64,000 nucleotides of DNA from Unio delphinus (taxonomy: Eukaryota; Mollusca; Bivalvia; Unionida; Unionidae): the NCBI GenBank assembly GCA_029339505.1, contig JAQISU010000115.1:1793001-1857000 (forward strand), in the 5' to 3' direction. Below the pieces are notes generated by a model, which was given only the letters and a program-made list of their open reading frames with translations, was not told where the DNA came from and ran no database searches. A program made the translations under genes and the position numbers. This document shows, piece by piece, positions 19,778 through 32,672 of the stretch (its first letter is position 1; each line of letters opens with the position of its first letter).

Positions 19778-21083
19778 CTTGTACTGTATTGATATTAATT
19801 AAACCTTTGATTGTCCTTTAGTATTCAATTCAATGTTGTATTTTTATCAAAGAAGATGCATGATGGAAATGCAAGTGTACAGAATAACGTGTTCAATCAT
19901 TTTCTATTAGATTCTTGCTTTAGCTGATAAACAGTTCAGTTCATGTTAAGATTAAATAATTTTGCAAGCACATTTATGTCAGTCGTCTGCCATATCAATA
20001 TTTGCGTGGCAAGTAATTTTTGGAACTGAACATTACAGTTCGTGAATCAGTTTTAATGCCTTGAATGGAATAAACGTTTGATCTGTTTTCTTGTAGATTT
20101 ATTGACTGCAAAATGAATCATATTTTCAAAGATAAGATAAAATAGAATTTAAAATGATCAGAGTAAACACAAACGAAGCCAACACCATTTTTGAAGTATT
20201 AGCCCCCCAAAAATGTCGATACTTTCATTTTGTGAATCTAGTATGAACACAATAACGATAGAAACTAATAATGTACACTAAAAATCTCAGTAAGAACAAC
20301 TGAGAACAGGTTTTGTCGTTTTATTCTTATTTTTGTAAATACAAGAAACTGGTAAAGTCTTACCTCTCTGCATTTTCAAGATATATTTTCACAAGATATA
20401 AAAAAGAGCCAAATTTAATTCACTGTCCACATTATTGATGATATAATTGGTACATATCTGTGGATTTGTGATTTGTGTACGACGAAAAGCGGCGTTTTGG
20501 GCATTTCTTATTTATCTTTGGTTTACAAAATAGTATATATTGTAGGTTGAATCAATACATTTCAAGGAGTAAAATTTAAAAATTATAAATGAATTATGAT
20601 ATCGCCATTGATGCAGAATCCCAATGCGCATGTTTTCATATCGTACCTCTAAGCGACCACTGATAAAATGACATGTATTAAGTCCTTTACTGTTTCAAGC
20701 AGTCTATGACAGAACATGCGCAACAACCAGCACGTGACCATTAAATCGCGAAAAGGATATTCTTTATTTCATACACAATATAATATGCATGTGCATGAAA
20801 TTTTACTGGAATTAAACATATAAAGCACAAATGTTTAATAGTGTAAGTGTAAATATATAATGTTCCTGACATAGTTTAAAAACCAGTATGATCGTATATA
20901 CACAGAATATTTCTAAGCAAACAATGGTTTCACTTTTTTTCTGATTTATATGTTATGCAAACGTTTGTTACCACATGTTATGAAAGTTTGTTATGTATAT
21001 TGTGATTAGCTTTTCATAACCTTCATCTCATTTACTGCTATGAGAAGGAATTACTCGTAAGTTAAGGAACGTCAATGTCCATG
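19778..21083. other. No feature recognised
   Basis: AT-rich, no coding or mobile signature seen. Confidence 0.5.
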
Positions 21084-21215
<132 letters not shown>

Positions 21216-21246
21216 AGTGTCGCCACGATGATGAGATACAGCTACA

Positions 21247-21295
21247 TCTGTAATGAAGAGACAAACATATTGCTCTCTTGCCGGTGCAGGAACGT
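21247..21295 (+). repeat. Dispersed 49-bp direct repeat, copy 1
   Basis: ctgtaatgaagagacaaaca plus ...cttgccggtg(c/t)aggaac recurs at 21888-21936. The two copies bracket 590 bp of AT-rich DNA that includes a long palindrome. Confidence 0.8.
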
Positions 21296-21805
21296 TTTTA
21301 AATAATCAACACACATATATTACTACATTCTAGAAACACACCAATAAACTTTATAATCAAAATTCATAAAATACATATAAAATTATATTTTACTTTTTAA
21401 GCTTTCTAATTTCATTCATTCGCATAATTTCTGCATTTTAGAATATTATACAAAAAGTTATATCTCAATCAATTTCAAGATAACCAAAGTATAAAATGTA
21501 ATAACTGTAATTAATGCCACAATTAATTTAAAGAAATGCATTTTACTCATTTTAAAATAGAATATTGATTAAAAATTTGTTGCTTGATATTATTCTTTCT
21601 TGCTTAAAGAATGCTTTATTTCAACATTAAATCTAAACAAGAAGTTGGTAGCGAATTCAACTTTTATAATAAAAATTACATAAATATAATTAAATATGAA
21701 TTCTTTAAAACATTTAAACATTCCATTACAATATATTATAAATAAAAGATTTAAGTGAACAATGCTGCTAACATATCAATTTTACCATTAAAATCTCAAA
21801 CATTT

Positions 21806-21874
21806 ATATGTCGTAAACTTCTTTCAGAAATAAGTACTTTTAGTACTTATTTCTGAAAGAAGTTTACGACATAT
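21806..21874. repeat. Near-perfect palindrome, 33-bp arms, 3-bp spacer
   Basis: The arm beginning atatgtcgtaaacttcttt (21806-21838) is matched base for base by its reverse complement (21842-21874), with 'ttt' between. It ends 13 bp before the second copy of the 49-bp direct repeat. It could extrude as a cruciform, be a fold-back element end, or an assembly artefact. Confidence 0.95.
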
Positions 21875-21887
21875 ACATTTCTTACCT

Positions 21888-21936
21888 GTAATGAAGAGAC
21901 AAACATTTTGATATCTTGCCGGTGTAGGAACTGACT
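21888..21936 (+). repeat. Dispersed 49-bp direct repeat, copy 2
   Basis: Second copy of the segment at 21247, with a few substitutions. Confidence 0.8.
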
Positions 21937-22430
21937 TGGGCCATGTGCGCGACTATTTATACGCATTTGGCTCAAGTCAGGGTCAAATAAGGTCATACCC
22001 TTAGTATACCGGCCAGCAAAAGATGTCTACTCATCATCAGGCAGGAACCAGTTTGTTTTACGTCATAAGACATAAGGTAAGACTGTGTCTTGTGGATTAT
22101 TTATATTCGTATGGCGCCGTCACACCAAATTTGGTTATCCGTTTGTTGAGAACCATTTTGTTTTGTGTCACTAGATAGAAGTTAACACACTTTTAGTAAC
22201 CGAGTTGGAAATTTGCCAATGTATAATCTTGAAATCTGTTTAGGTTGAAGAATATATATTTTTACTGAGAAAACTTAGGGCTCTCGCTGAATCAGCGAAA
22301 TGGCACGTATAATGTTTTTTTTTAGTAACATAATACGCTTATTCCACACAGCATTGTACATTCGTATAGCTTTAGTTATCTTACTGGTTTTATACAATAT
22401 GGCGATATACATTGACTTTTTTCGCTTGCG

Positions 22431-22585
22431 AAGCAACTATTTTCATTACATTAACAGACATAGTTGTGCTTTAGAAATAAATGAAATTAATCTTAATATA
22501 TTTTAGAACTTACTTTAATATAAATGAATAAAACATTACTTTAATACAATTTAAAGAAAATGGCAATGTTATTAATTTTACTATA
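22431..22585 (+). repeat. 155-bp dispersed repeat, copy 1
   Basis: Beginning at gcaactattttcattacatt, it matches 24966-25121 over its full length with a handful of substitutions. No coding content. Probably part of an unnamed interspersed repeat. Confidence 0.85.
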
Positions 22586-22679
22586 AAAAAAACTATCCTA
22601 AAAATACCCTCTGGATCATTTGAGCCGAGTCCTCGAGGCTTGAAAAGAAAAGTAGGTTATATTCATCAAAACAAGGTAA

Positions 22680-22990
22680 AAGATGAAAGATCAAAAATAC
22701 AATGATAAAAAAAAAACATTGCGATACATTTTCGCAAAGTTTAAAGATACAATGTAAAACACTGCAAAATACATTGCAAAATACTAGGTAAAATACAAAA
22801 GAATACAATGAGAAAGTATATTGCAAAATACAAGAAATACAATTAAAGGGTATATGGCCAATACAAGAAATACAATGAAAAGGTAAATTGCAAAATACAA
22901 AAAATACAATTAAAGTATATTGCACAATACGCAATCCAATTCAAAAGTACAATAAAGAGTACAATGCAAAATATGTGATAAAATTCCAAA
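22680..22990 (+). repeat. Degenerate tandem repeat rich in 'gcaaaatacaa'
   Basis: Irregular 20-30-bp units containing aaaatacaa and aaatacaatgaaa recur about a dozen times. Open minus-strand frames here (Cys/Phe/Ile-rich) are by-products of the repeat. Confidence 0.7.
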
Positions 22991-23238
22991 AAAAGAATGG
23001 AAGAAAACTTCACAGCATTGGATACCTTCATAAGATGCTATGAAACAACATGGTTCGACATTGCATAATTTTTTTTAAAGATGCTAAACGCATAATTCTA
23101 CAAAACCTACCTCTAAAGTAGTCCCGTCAGACGATTGTCGCCATGACAAGAGGATTCCAGACTGTTCCCGTCATAGAGATCCCTTAGATAGATCGTACTC
23201 TTCTTTGGTGAGGAAATTTGAATCCATGATCTTCTTTT

Positions 23239-23239
23239 T

Positions 23240-23332
<93 letters not shown>
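23239..23332 (+). repeat. (TA)n microsatellite
   Basis: About 94 bp of uninterrupted TA. Confidence 0.98.
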
Positions 23333-23337
<5 letters not shown>

Positions 23338-24150
23338 TTCTTTACTTCTAAATATATTTTATTGTTTGGGGACTTTCATTTTGTGCATCAGCGGTTTTTG
23401 TACTTTTTAGTGCTAAATAATTAGGTAGGGCGGTCTGTTGAGGGAAGAAACGTAACCTTCCTGGAAGGACAAGTTGAGGTACGTACTTGTCTTGTTTGGG
23501 TTGATTGCGGTCTGTACGGTACTGAGTGCAACGTTCACACACACATCTCGGTCTGACACATTTAGTTAAGTATTATTCGACGTTATGGGCGTCTCGACAT
23601 TGTTTTTTGAATAAATGGTAGCTAATTTTTGGATTTTGGAGTAAGGAGAGGGGTAGCTTTGCATTTCGAATATATAAGTCGGCTAATCCAGCGTAACCAT
23701 GAACTGAAAGTTGATGAAAAATACCCCAAAAGACGCGGAATCATATCCGAAGAGAGCACAATACCGGAGAGTAAGCGAGCTAGCGTTTCTTCAGTTATTG
23801 AGAGGTAAGCTGCAATGCTAAAAGCTTGAAATAATGAATTTGGGTTGTTATATAAAACTGTGTCCCTTGTTATTGACAGAAATAAATGTCGAGCTACCGA
23901 AATATCAAATGTGTGCATAGCAAAGGAGGTTCTGGACCAGCTGGGAAGTGCTTGCAAAATTGGCGAAGCGTCAACTACCTTTTGAAGCTCAGGGTTTCTG
24001 AGAATAATAGTTTTGTTTGCGCCAAAAATAAAGGTAATAGATTCTACCATGGTTGTTGTATTTATTGATTTAAATTTGTTTAAAACTTGATATATTTATT
24101 TAGTCAAAGGAAGGTCTTGTTTTTGTTTGGTTGTGCTGTGGTTAGGATTT

Positions 24151-24357
<207 letters not shown>

Positions 24358-24532
24358 GCTCGCTTTGTGGTATCCGATGTTATCGTGCTGAATTTGAAAA
24401 GACAAAAAGAATAAATAGATAAATTGCTTGTCCCAAGTAAGTTTTAGACTTTTAATAGAATAAAATAGGTATAAAAGTGGAATTCATACGTGTAATCTAA
24501 ATCAACGATCATACTTGTTGTTATTCTATCTA

Positions 24533-24534
<2 letters not shown>

Positions 24535-24598
<64 letters not shown>
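24535..24598 (+). repeat. (TA)n microsatellite with 22-bp flanking duplication
   Basis: TA tract followed by 'atattggtatgaactaattt' twice in a row (about 24594-24637). Confidence 0.95.
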
Positions 24599-24600
<2 letters not shown>

Positions 24601-24965
24601 TATGAACTAATTTATATATATTGGTATGAACTAATTTGTAAGAAGAAAAAGACGAATTTATTATTGTATTATCATTATTATTTGATTTCCCTTTCCTTAT
24701 TATCGTCTTGACCTAATAATGCTAGGACATGGGCTCATATATGTGTATGTACGGTAAAATCGAGTAGGGTGGCACGGAAGGGTATGTTCGAGGAGAACAT
24801 TCTGAAATACTTCCGTCAGGACGTAGTGGAAAGGCAATATCATGGTGTGTCCATATAACGTGTGCACAGAAAGGCTTGCTAAAAATTGAACGCAGTTCGA
24901 ATGCAGAGACAAGATCAATACTGAAAGAGGTTGGTATGGTTAGTTCGAAGTTAGTGTTTACTTTG

Positions 24966-25121
24966 CAGCAACTATTTTCATTCCATTAACATTTATAGTT
25001 GTGCTTTAGAAATAAATGAAATTACTCTTAATATATTTTAGAAGTTACTTTAATATAAATGAATAAAACATTACTTTAATACAATTTAAAGAAAATGGCA
25101 ATGTTATTAATTTTACTAAGT
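24966..25121 (+). repeat. 155-bp dispersed repeat, copy 2
   Basis: Partner of 22431-22585, same orientation, about 2.5 kb away. Confidence 0.85.
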
Positions 25122-25504
25122 AAAACCTATGCTAATACATACGGCAAAAGTTCTCCTTCCAATTATCCTAATTCATATGTAAGCGCCAAGAGCAGATTTA
25201 ACATAAATTCCTCTTTAAACCCTAACCCTAACCCCGTCTTTTAGCGTAGGGCTACTACGTGATAATTGTAGTCAGAATCCATTGCTTGTTATCTGCCATC
25301 ATTTGTGATAGGAGTGGCATGAGGCATAAGTAGATGGGCGTTAAGACTGTATGCATGTATACAACATATCACGTTGTTTTCTTTTAAAGTAGATGAAATG
25401 GTCCATCACATGTTTGTTAGATGCCATGTTTGCCATATGCTTCGTAGAGAATCATTTTCAGTTTCGAATTGATTTGCTAATATAAATTTTTTTGACAATA
25501 ATTC

Positions 25505-25795
25505 ACCCCACCGTCAACTATGCAGTGACCATATGCATACATTACACATTGAACACTTGGATTATGCAGATTAATACCATATGCATAGATTACACATTGA
25601 ACACTTGGATTATGCAGATTAATACCATATGCATACATTACACATTGAACACTTGGGTTATGCAGATTAATACCATTTGCATGCATTACACATTGAACAC
25701 TTGGATTATGCAGATTAATACCATTTGCATACATTACATATTGAACACTTGGATTATGCAGATTAATACCATATGCATACATGTCATATTGAACA
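25505..25795 (+). repeat. 48-bp tandem repeat, six copies
   Basis: Unit accatatgcatacattacac followed by attgaacacttggattatgcagattaat. The unit is divisible by three, so both strands stay open through it, but the peptides are simple repeats. The array runs straight into a SINE. Confidence 0.95.
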
Positions 25796-25799
25796 CACA

Positions 25800-25985
25800 C
25801 CACTCCGGTGGCCTATTGGTTAAAGTGTCGGCCTCGGATACGCTTGACGATCAGCAGTTAAAAGTTTGTGTTAAGACTGGTCGGCCTAGCGTCAGTATAA
25901 TGTGACATGGTGGTACGTCATGCTACATGTCTGGGGCATGATGCTCCACTGCTAGACATCATTATAAACTGTCACACTGCAGAAA
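25800..25985 (+). mobile_element. tRNA-derived SINE, plus strand
   Basis: The head ggtggcctattggttaaag resembles a Pol III A box. The body contains the core gtgacatggtggtacgtcat through tggggcatgatgctccactg, whose reverse complement recurs near 58495. The tail is not clear. Degraded B box. Confidence 0.6.
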
Positions 25986-26544
25986 CTTAGCATTATGAAT
26001 GACAAGTTGCTAAAGCTATATGTATACATGTCATAATGAACACATGGACTATGCAGAATAATTTCATACGCAGTCATTGTCAAATGGACTACATAGATTA
26101 TGCGGAAAAATACCATAATCATACATGTCGCATTAAACGCATGAATACAGGTTAAAACTTACCTGAAATACGCAAAAACATTGTAGACATAATATGACCA
26201 ATACAGTGCTATTCGAAAATTACCAAAACATTTACTTTTGAAAAAATGCTACATTTGAAAGAAGGGAGCAATCACTGAACATCGCAATTTTAATAGTACA
26301 GTGCTGAACGAATGAACAAAAGTAAAAATTTCGTCAGAAACGCAGAAAGTACCTGTTCAAATGAAATTGTATGTTTCCACATCACTGCTTAAACAGAATG
26401 TTTCTTAGTATGTTTTTGTGTATTCTATTCATACATATTGACTGTCACGTATATTGAATTTAATTGTTTGTTTGATAGCTTTAAAAAAAATCCATTGCAT
26501 GCTATTGTAATGTACCATTGTATGCTGGACTAGACCTTGTCTAA

Positions 26545-26935
26545 AATTGAGTTCATATCGAGCAGCTCAAACAACCGCAGCTATATTAAAGCTAAGACCC
26601 ATTTGGAGAGACAAGAATATCTGTCTCAAAACTAAAATGAGACAATTGAGAGCACTAGTCATCTCAGTCTTTTATGTTCATTTGAGGCCTGGACCCTGAC
26701 ATCAGAATTACAACGAAGAATCCAGGCACTTGAAATGAGATGCTATAGAAACACAATTGGCATCTTTTACATGGACCACATTATAAATAAAGAAGTTTGT
26801 AACACCATCAGGCACAAAGTATGCCATTATGAAGACCTCCTCACCACTGTCAAAATGAGAAAGCTGAAATGGTATGGCCGTGTCAATAGAGCTAAAAGTC
26901 TGTCCACAACAGTACATATATCTGAAATACCCTAC
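26545..26935 (+). pseudogene. Non-LTR retrotransposon, RT C-terminal fragment
   Basis: Translation from about 26660 gives F-E-A-W-T-L-T-S-E-L-Q-R-R-I-Q-A-L-E-M-R-C-Y-R followed by L-L-T-T-V-K-M-R-K-L-K-W-Y-G-R-V. This is the familiar C-terminal region after the reverse transcriptase of endonuclease-RT LINEs. The 5' part is missing. The preceding bases carry shorter matching pieces in other frames. Confidence 0.8.
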
Positions 26936-27079
26936 ATATGACATGTGTTTATTGTTACCCACACAGAGGATGTCCTCCAGAGACCGGGTGACCGTTTCGT
27001 TGACGCCTGCAGGCAGTCCGGGCTCTTTCAGCCTGAAAAAAGACATACGTCAGCTTGCACGATGTTATCACTGCCCCTC

Positions 27080-27790
27080 CATCAATATTGACGCTGTCAT
27101 CCTTGAAGCAGTCCACAATTTTACTTACCTAGTATCAGTCAACAGCAACATGTGGGGCTGGACAGAAACCTTGGAAAGGCAAACACCAGCATGACCCTCC
27201 TATACGGACGTGAGATCTGGAGTACCTACGTGAAGCAAGAGAACCGGCTCAAATCCTTCCATATACGGTCCTGCATCGTGCAAGTATAGCAGCATGTACT
27301 CTCTACTATCCAAACACCGCCTTTGATTGCTGAGACACGTCCGACACATGGAAGATGGGAGGTTGCCAAATGACATCATATATGGACAGCTGGCCACTGA
27401 GACCGGAAGAATCGGCCAGACTAAACTCCGTATGATGGATACGTGCAAGAAGTACAAGAAGGCATGCGACATTTCATCTGACAACCAGGAAGTGCAGGAC
27501 AAGGACGCAGTAAGGGCGGTAAGTAAGGGCATATCAGTCGCAAATGTGAGGAGAGGTCAACTGGCAGCAGAGAAACGTGAGAGAAAGAAGAGTGTGACAG
27601 CATCCTCAGCAACTCAGACTGCCCAGTACGTTTGCATCAACTGCAATAGGGACTCTGACTCGTGCATATGTCTGCACAGCCATAGCAGACGATGCCAAAC
27701 CCACATAGACGACACTTCAAGGGCATTTCAATGGCATAATACGCATAGTCTCCCGAGACTGAGCTGCCAGTTCAAGGCTATTGTCACATA
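27080..27790 (+). pseudogene. Second LINE fragment, RT C-terminus with zinc finger
   Basis: Pieces appear in order across several frames: V-H-N-F-T-Y-L (27110), L-L-Y-G-R-E-I-W (about 27195), R-P-T-H-G-R-W-E / H-M-E-D-G-R-L-P (27345), A-A-E-K-R-E-R-K-K (27560), and a terminal C-x2-C...H-S-H-S-R-R-C (27640-27690). It has an internal deletion and several frameshifts. It is the same general family as the 49-54-kb copy but a separate insertion from the fragment before it. Confidence 0.8.
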
Positions 27791-27880
27791 AGCACACTGC
27801 ATTGGAATTCATTAGAAATACTCTTGGAATTCATTAGAAATTCTCTTGGAATTCATTAGAAATTCTCTTGGAATTCAGAT
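27786..27880 (+). repeat. 22-bp tandem repeat, about four copies
   Basis: Unit ttggaattcattagaaat(a/t)ctc follows directly on the LINE fragment's end. It may be the element's 3' tail repeat, as LINE tails of this kind often end in short tandem units. Confidence 0.85.
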
Positions 27881-28545
27881 GGAATACTCCTTAGTTTTGG
27901 ACTTGTTACTGAACGTTTAGGACAATTGGGGACTTAATTCACATTACACTAAGTTATTTTAAATTTTTAGTTTGTGTTCTTAGGAAATATATTATGTCTT
28001 GAATTTCTAAAAAAATATTTTGATTTTGCTTTAATCTGTTATATAGTTTAAGACCATATATATGTAACACGGCTTATGCTCCTTTCATAAGTAGAAGATT
28101 TACAATTAGACAAATCTTCGTTAATTCAACTGCTTATTTTGAGGAACACTTCATGCTCTAGAAATGAAAACCATATTGTACCCATTCTTATGTTGGTAGC
28201 CAATCAGGTCCTCAGTACTGAAGATTTAATTGGGTTTATTTTAGCTTATCTTGTTGGCAAAAACAGTTAACGCGCCCTGTAGCCAATCAATTTGAACTAA
28301 TATGATACCTATGAATAAGAGATCACAAAGTACAGTTCTTGTGATCAAAATTCCCAAACAATCACTAACTATTTCTACGATATTCTGTTCTGTACAGGCG
28401 ATATCTTCTACGAAACCTTTGAAAGTAGGTCTACTAAATGCTACAACTTTTCGTACAGTTGCAGGGCGTTTGTTTGTGTGGTGTTACTGTAAAATCCTTT
28501 GTCGACTTAATTGTCTTTCTTTAAATTAGGACTCTACGGTTTCCG

Positions 28546-29009
28546 CATCAGTTAAGCTCTACTAGAGTAACGATTTCAGGTAGGATGCAACGGATTAATT
28601 TCACATCAGTTAAGCTCTACTAGAGTAACGATTTCAGGTATGATGCAACGGATTAATTTCACATCAGTTAAGCTCTACTAGAGTAACGATTTCAGGTATG
28701 ATGCAACGGATTAATTTCACATCAGTTAAACTCTACTAGAGTAACGATTTCAGGTAGGATGCAACGGATTAATTTCACATCAGTTAAGCTCTACTAGAGT
28801 AACGATTTCAGGTATGATGCAACGGATTAATTTCACATCAGTTAAACTCTACTAGAGTAACGATTTCAGGTAGGATGCAACGGATTAATTTCACATCAGT
28901 TAAGCTCTACTAGAGTAACGATTTCAGGTAGGATGCAACGGATTAATTTCACATCAGTTAAGCTCTACTAGAGTAATGATTTCAGGTATGATGCAACGGA
29001 TTATTTTCA
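28546..29009 (+). repeat. 58-bp tandem repeat, eight copies
   Basis: Unit catcagttaagctctactag...gatgcaacggattaatttca, with only a few variable positions (ggtag/ggtatg, aagctc/aaactc). Low divergence implies recent expansion. Confidence 0.95.
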
Positions 29010-30200
29010 CCAACAGCAGCCGTGTTGTCCATTGAGGAAACAATACTTTCACAGACAGCGAATTCTACTGTGCTTTGTGTTTGTTACTGGATTATTGGGT
29101 CACTTTTACCCTTGGCTTTAAGATCAACTGTCTCAAACGAACATCTATGCTAGGTATTACGCCCTTTGTGAGGGTTGTCTCCAGAACAGTTTGTTGTTAT
29201 TGACAGTCGTTTTATTGGTTAATCCGTTAGACATTATTACGATGTAATATATTAAATGAATTAGTAATAGTAATAAATGGCAAGTTCACATCTTTCACGA
29301 CGAGGGAAGATATGTACACAATAGACGACACAATCGTAATACTCAAGTAAATATTAACAAGCGTTAGGATGCGTGTGATGTACCAAATATATACCAGTGA
29401 CTTTAAAAGTACATACCCAAACATAGCTTTGTCAAACAAATAAGAAATCGTTTCTCGACAACAGTTGAATTAAGTGCTGGAAAATATTATACCGAACGTG
29501 ACTCCATAAAGTATATTAAATGTAGAAAAATATATTGGAAAATGTATGCCACTACAAAGAAGTTATTAAAGGAGAAAAACGTTTTGTACATTATGCATGA
29601 GTAAATTAAAGACAAGAAGGTACTGTGTATTATAATGTATACACTGAGTAGTTAAAATTAGTAACACATATCATGTGTAGACCACTTTTAAAGCAAACTA
29701 AATGTCAAAAGAAGACAAAGACAAGTAGAATCATGCAGACTACACCGACATGTACGCGACTTCGTGGTCGGATATAGCTGAGATGAACACTTTTCTCGTT
29801 CTCAAAATTTACCGACGAATTGTTTGTTAAGCATTAACATGGAAGTATCGACTTAGTTCAGGCAGCAATTTAAAACAAAACCCGTAATGACAAATAATTT
29901 GCTAATATGGGTTTATTTTGCCCCTCAGTATTGAGTTATACATTAATTTTTCTTTTGTCAAGAGTATTAAAACAACTTAAATCATCTAAACTACCACAGA
30001 GGCATACCATTCTATCCTTAAAACTTCTCAAAAGTAAATCAATGGTTTTAAAAATAAAAGTAATGCAAAATTAGTTGCCTTAACGTCTTTGAGTATTATT
30101 TCTTTATAACAATGTCTGATTTTTTTTCATCTCCAAAATAAAGATGTAACAGCACTTTATCAACTAGATTTGAATTGTCACTGTTATAAAACAAAACTAT
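29010..30200. other. No feature recognised
   Basis: AT-rich sequence without supported gene or repeat. Confidence 0.5.
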
Positions 30201-30221
30201 TAAAGCAATGGAATCTCTGGT

Positions 30222-30815
30222 GTTGATGAGACTGGGATACCGAAATGGAATGTGTGGTGTGTATCAGACTGGGATACCGAAATGGAATGTCTGGTGTGGA
30301 TCAGACTGGGATACCGAAATGGAATGTCTGGTTTGGATCAGACTGGGATACTAAAATGGAATGTCTGGTGTAGATCAGACTGGGATACCGAAATGGAACG
30401 TCTGGTGTGGATCAGACTGGGATACGGAAATGGAATGTCTGGTGTGGATCAGACTGGGATACCGAAATGGAATGTCTGGTGTGGATCAGACTGGGATACC
30501 GAAATGGAATGTCTGGTTTGGATCAGACTGGGATACCGAAATGGAATGTCTGGTGTGGATCAGACTGGGATACGGAAATGGAATGTCTGGTGTGGATCAG
30601 ACTGGGATACCGAAATGGAATGTCTTGTGTAGATCAGACTGGGATACCAAAATGGAATATCTGGTTTGGATCAGACTGGGATACCGAAACGGAATGTCTG
30701 GTTGGATCCGACTAGGATACTAAAATGGAATGTCTGGTGTAGATTAGACTGGGATACCGAAACGGAATGTCTGGTTTGAATCAGACTGAGATACCGAAAC
30801 GGAATGTCTGGATGT
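30222..30815 (+). repeat. 37-bp tandem repeat, about 16 copies
   Basis: Unit gatcagactgggataccgaa then atggaatgtctggtgtg. Because 37 is not a multiple of three, the repeat cycles through all frames. Three overlapping open frames (30252-30723) result from the absence of stops in any phase. Right-hand copies decay gradually. Confidence 0.95.
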
Positions 30816-30923
30816 ATCAGATTGGCTAGTTCTTAATCTTATTCTCATGCAGATAAATGGATTAAGAATATGGTGATAATATCCTAGGCGTCATTTGGTG
30901 GTATACTATATTTTATACATCAC

Positions 30924-31031
30924 ATCCTTGCAATGGATGTACGATAACTATCCTTGCAATGGATGTACGATAACTATCCTTGCAATCGATGTACGATAAC
31001 TATCCTTGCAATGGATGTACGATAACTATCC
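30924..31031 (+). repeat. 26-bp tandem repeat, four copies
   Basis: Unit atccttgcaatggatgtacg plus ataact; one copy has 'cgatg' for 'ggatg'. Confidence 0.95.
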
Positions 31032-32500
31032 TGTATGAATCAGCTGAGGACCGCACATTTGCAGTTTACAGTTGCTTGTATTGAACTTGATATTGAATGT
31101 TACCTTATTACAAAGACGGTAAATATGTGTGTATAAATGTATGTGAATATGCGTGTGCTTGTCTGTCTTTTCCGTGCATAGATTAATGGAGAGATTTTAT
31201 AGTTCCGTTGTTAACTACTTTCACGCTATATTGTAGCGTATTAACTATAAAAAGCTCGATCAATCACCATTTACATAATTATGCGAATAAAAAGGTAGAA
31301 AGAAATTCATAAAGGATCCTGATATGTACCAGATAGGAAGAATATAACACGCTATGCTCTATTATAAGAACCTGACAGGCTTTATTAGGCAGCATATGAT
31401 AAACAAACCTAAGACAATAAAACAGGCGTGATACAAATCACGTCTATTCATGGACGAGTAACATGAGCTACTAGAAACAATTGCATTCGTCATGCATTTT
31501 CACATTCTGTTGGAATCACGTGTGTACGAAATTTCATGTTACCTTTCACTCTGCGATGTTGGCTTCGAATATTATATCTGTTACTGAATAATTATGCATA
31601 CAGTGTGAAACAAAAATTAAATTGTAAATTTAAATCAATTATTGCCTACATAAAAACACGGGTTAATGTTTCTTTTTCACTGATTTTTCTTCTTAAACTT
31701 AACCCGTCTCTCCATAACACTGATCGACCGTGTCTTTTATTAGCTTCTAATCTTATAATCTCATTAAAACGTAATCTCGTTGCTTCCTTCCGCTAGCCAG
31801 ATGCTCGCAGGCAGGACATAATGACCGGTCCCTAGTTTTAGGATGTTTATGCTTCCAAGTCGAGTGTGTAACGCAACGATCAATTGGAGTTTTATTGCCT
31901 AAAAGATCGAAATTTGAGAGGTTATTGTTGCAATTCGATCGAAAGTCGAGTGCTTTCAAGGACTAATTATTGCTGCTCTTCCTGGAGATAGCCTTAGGAA
32001 GGGTAATTAAGAAAATCGCTATCCATAGAAGGAGAGACTCTATAAAATAAGAAAGTTACGATCAATTTTCCTTCCTAAGCCCTACAATAAGGAGGAGCAT
32101 TACGCTTACTTTGCATTTTTCAGGGCACTTATTTGGAAAGATGGGATTTGTTACGCACTTGAGATTAGGTCGTAGTTTCATGTAAAGTTTAATTATATAC
32201 TGGGCAATATGATGATAAATTGAAGTTAATGCCGACGTTTTAAATTAAAAGTAATTTAAGTTAAAAAGAGAAAGGATTTACGATATGAGGCATTATAATC
32301 AAAATAATTGAAGCGCCTTGCTTTATGAGGCGAGTAAGGGCAGTGATGTATTAAAGATTAATGGCGTACATATCGACAATGAAGGCCCTCTGGCGCCGGG
32401 GGCAACCGCATAGTCCGCGTCCCCTCCCCCTTCCCCCCCCGCCCACCCGTTAGTACGCTTCTGAGGACAGGTTCCTTCTGACATTTACAATCAGCTTCTC
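31032..32500. other. No feature recognised
   Basis: Mostly unique sequence. A GC-rich patch at 32390-32460 (cccctccccc...) stands out but carries no recognised site. Confidence 0.5.
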
Positions 32501-32502
32501 GC

Positions 32503-32505
32503 ATG

Positions 32506-32573
<68 letters not shown>

Positions 32574-32641
32574 TACATACATACATACATACATACATAC
32601 ATACATACATACATACATACATACATACATACATACATACA

Positions 32642-32671
<30 letters not shown>
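32503..32671 (+). repeat. Compound (CA)n-(CATA)n microsatellite
   Basis: About 66 bp of CA followed by about 26 CATA units. Confidence 0.98.

Positions 32672-32672
<1 letters not shown>

Noticed and set aside
23622..24050. Minus-strand 142-codon frame
   Set aside because: Composition is protein-like in places, but no motif, homologous block or neighbouring exon signal is recognised; too weak to call a gene.
25218..25238. Telomere-like (ccctaa) units
   Set aside because: Only two to three units in the middle of the contig; too short to call a telomere or a fusion point.
25477..25905. Overlapping frames on both strands through the 48-bp repeat
   Set aside because: Unit length is a multiple of three without stops; simple repeat peptides, running into a SINE.
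28546..29009. CRISPR-like array
   Set aside because: Units are head-to-tail repeats without variable spacers, in animal DNA; an ordinary minisatellite. The same applies to the other arrays.
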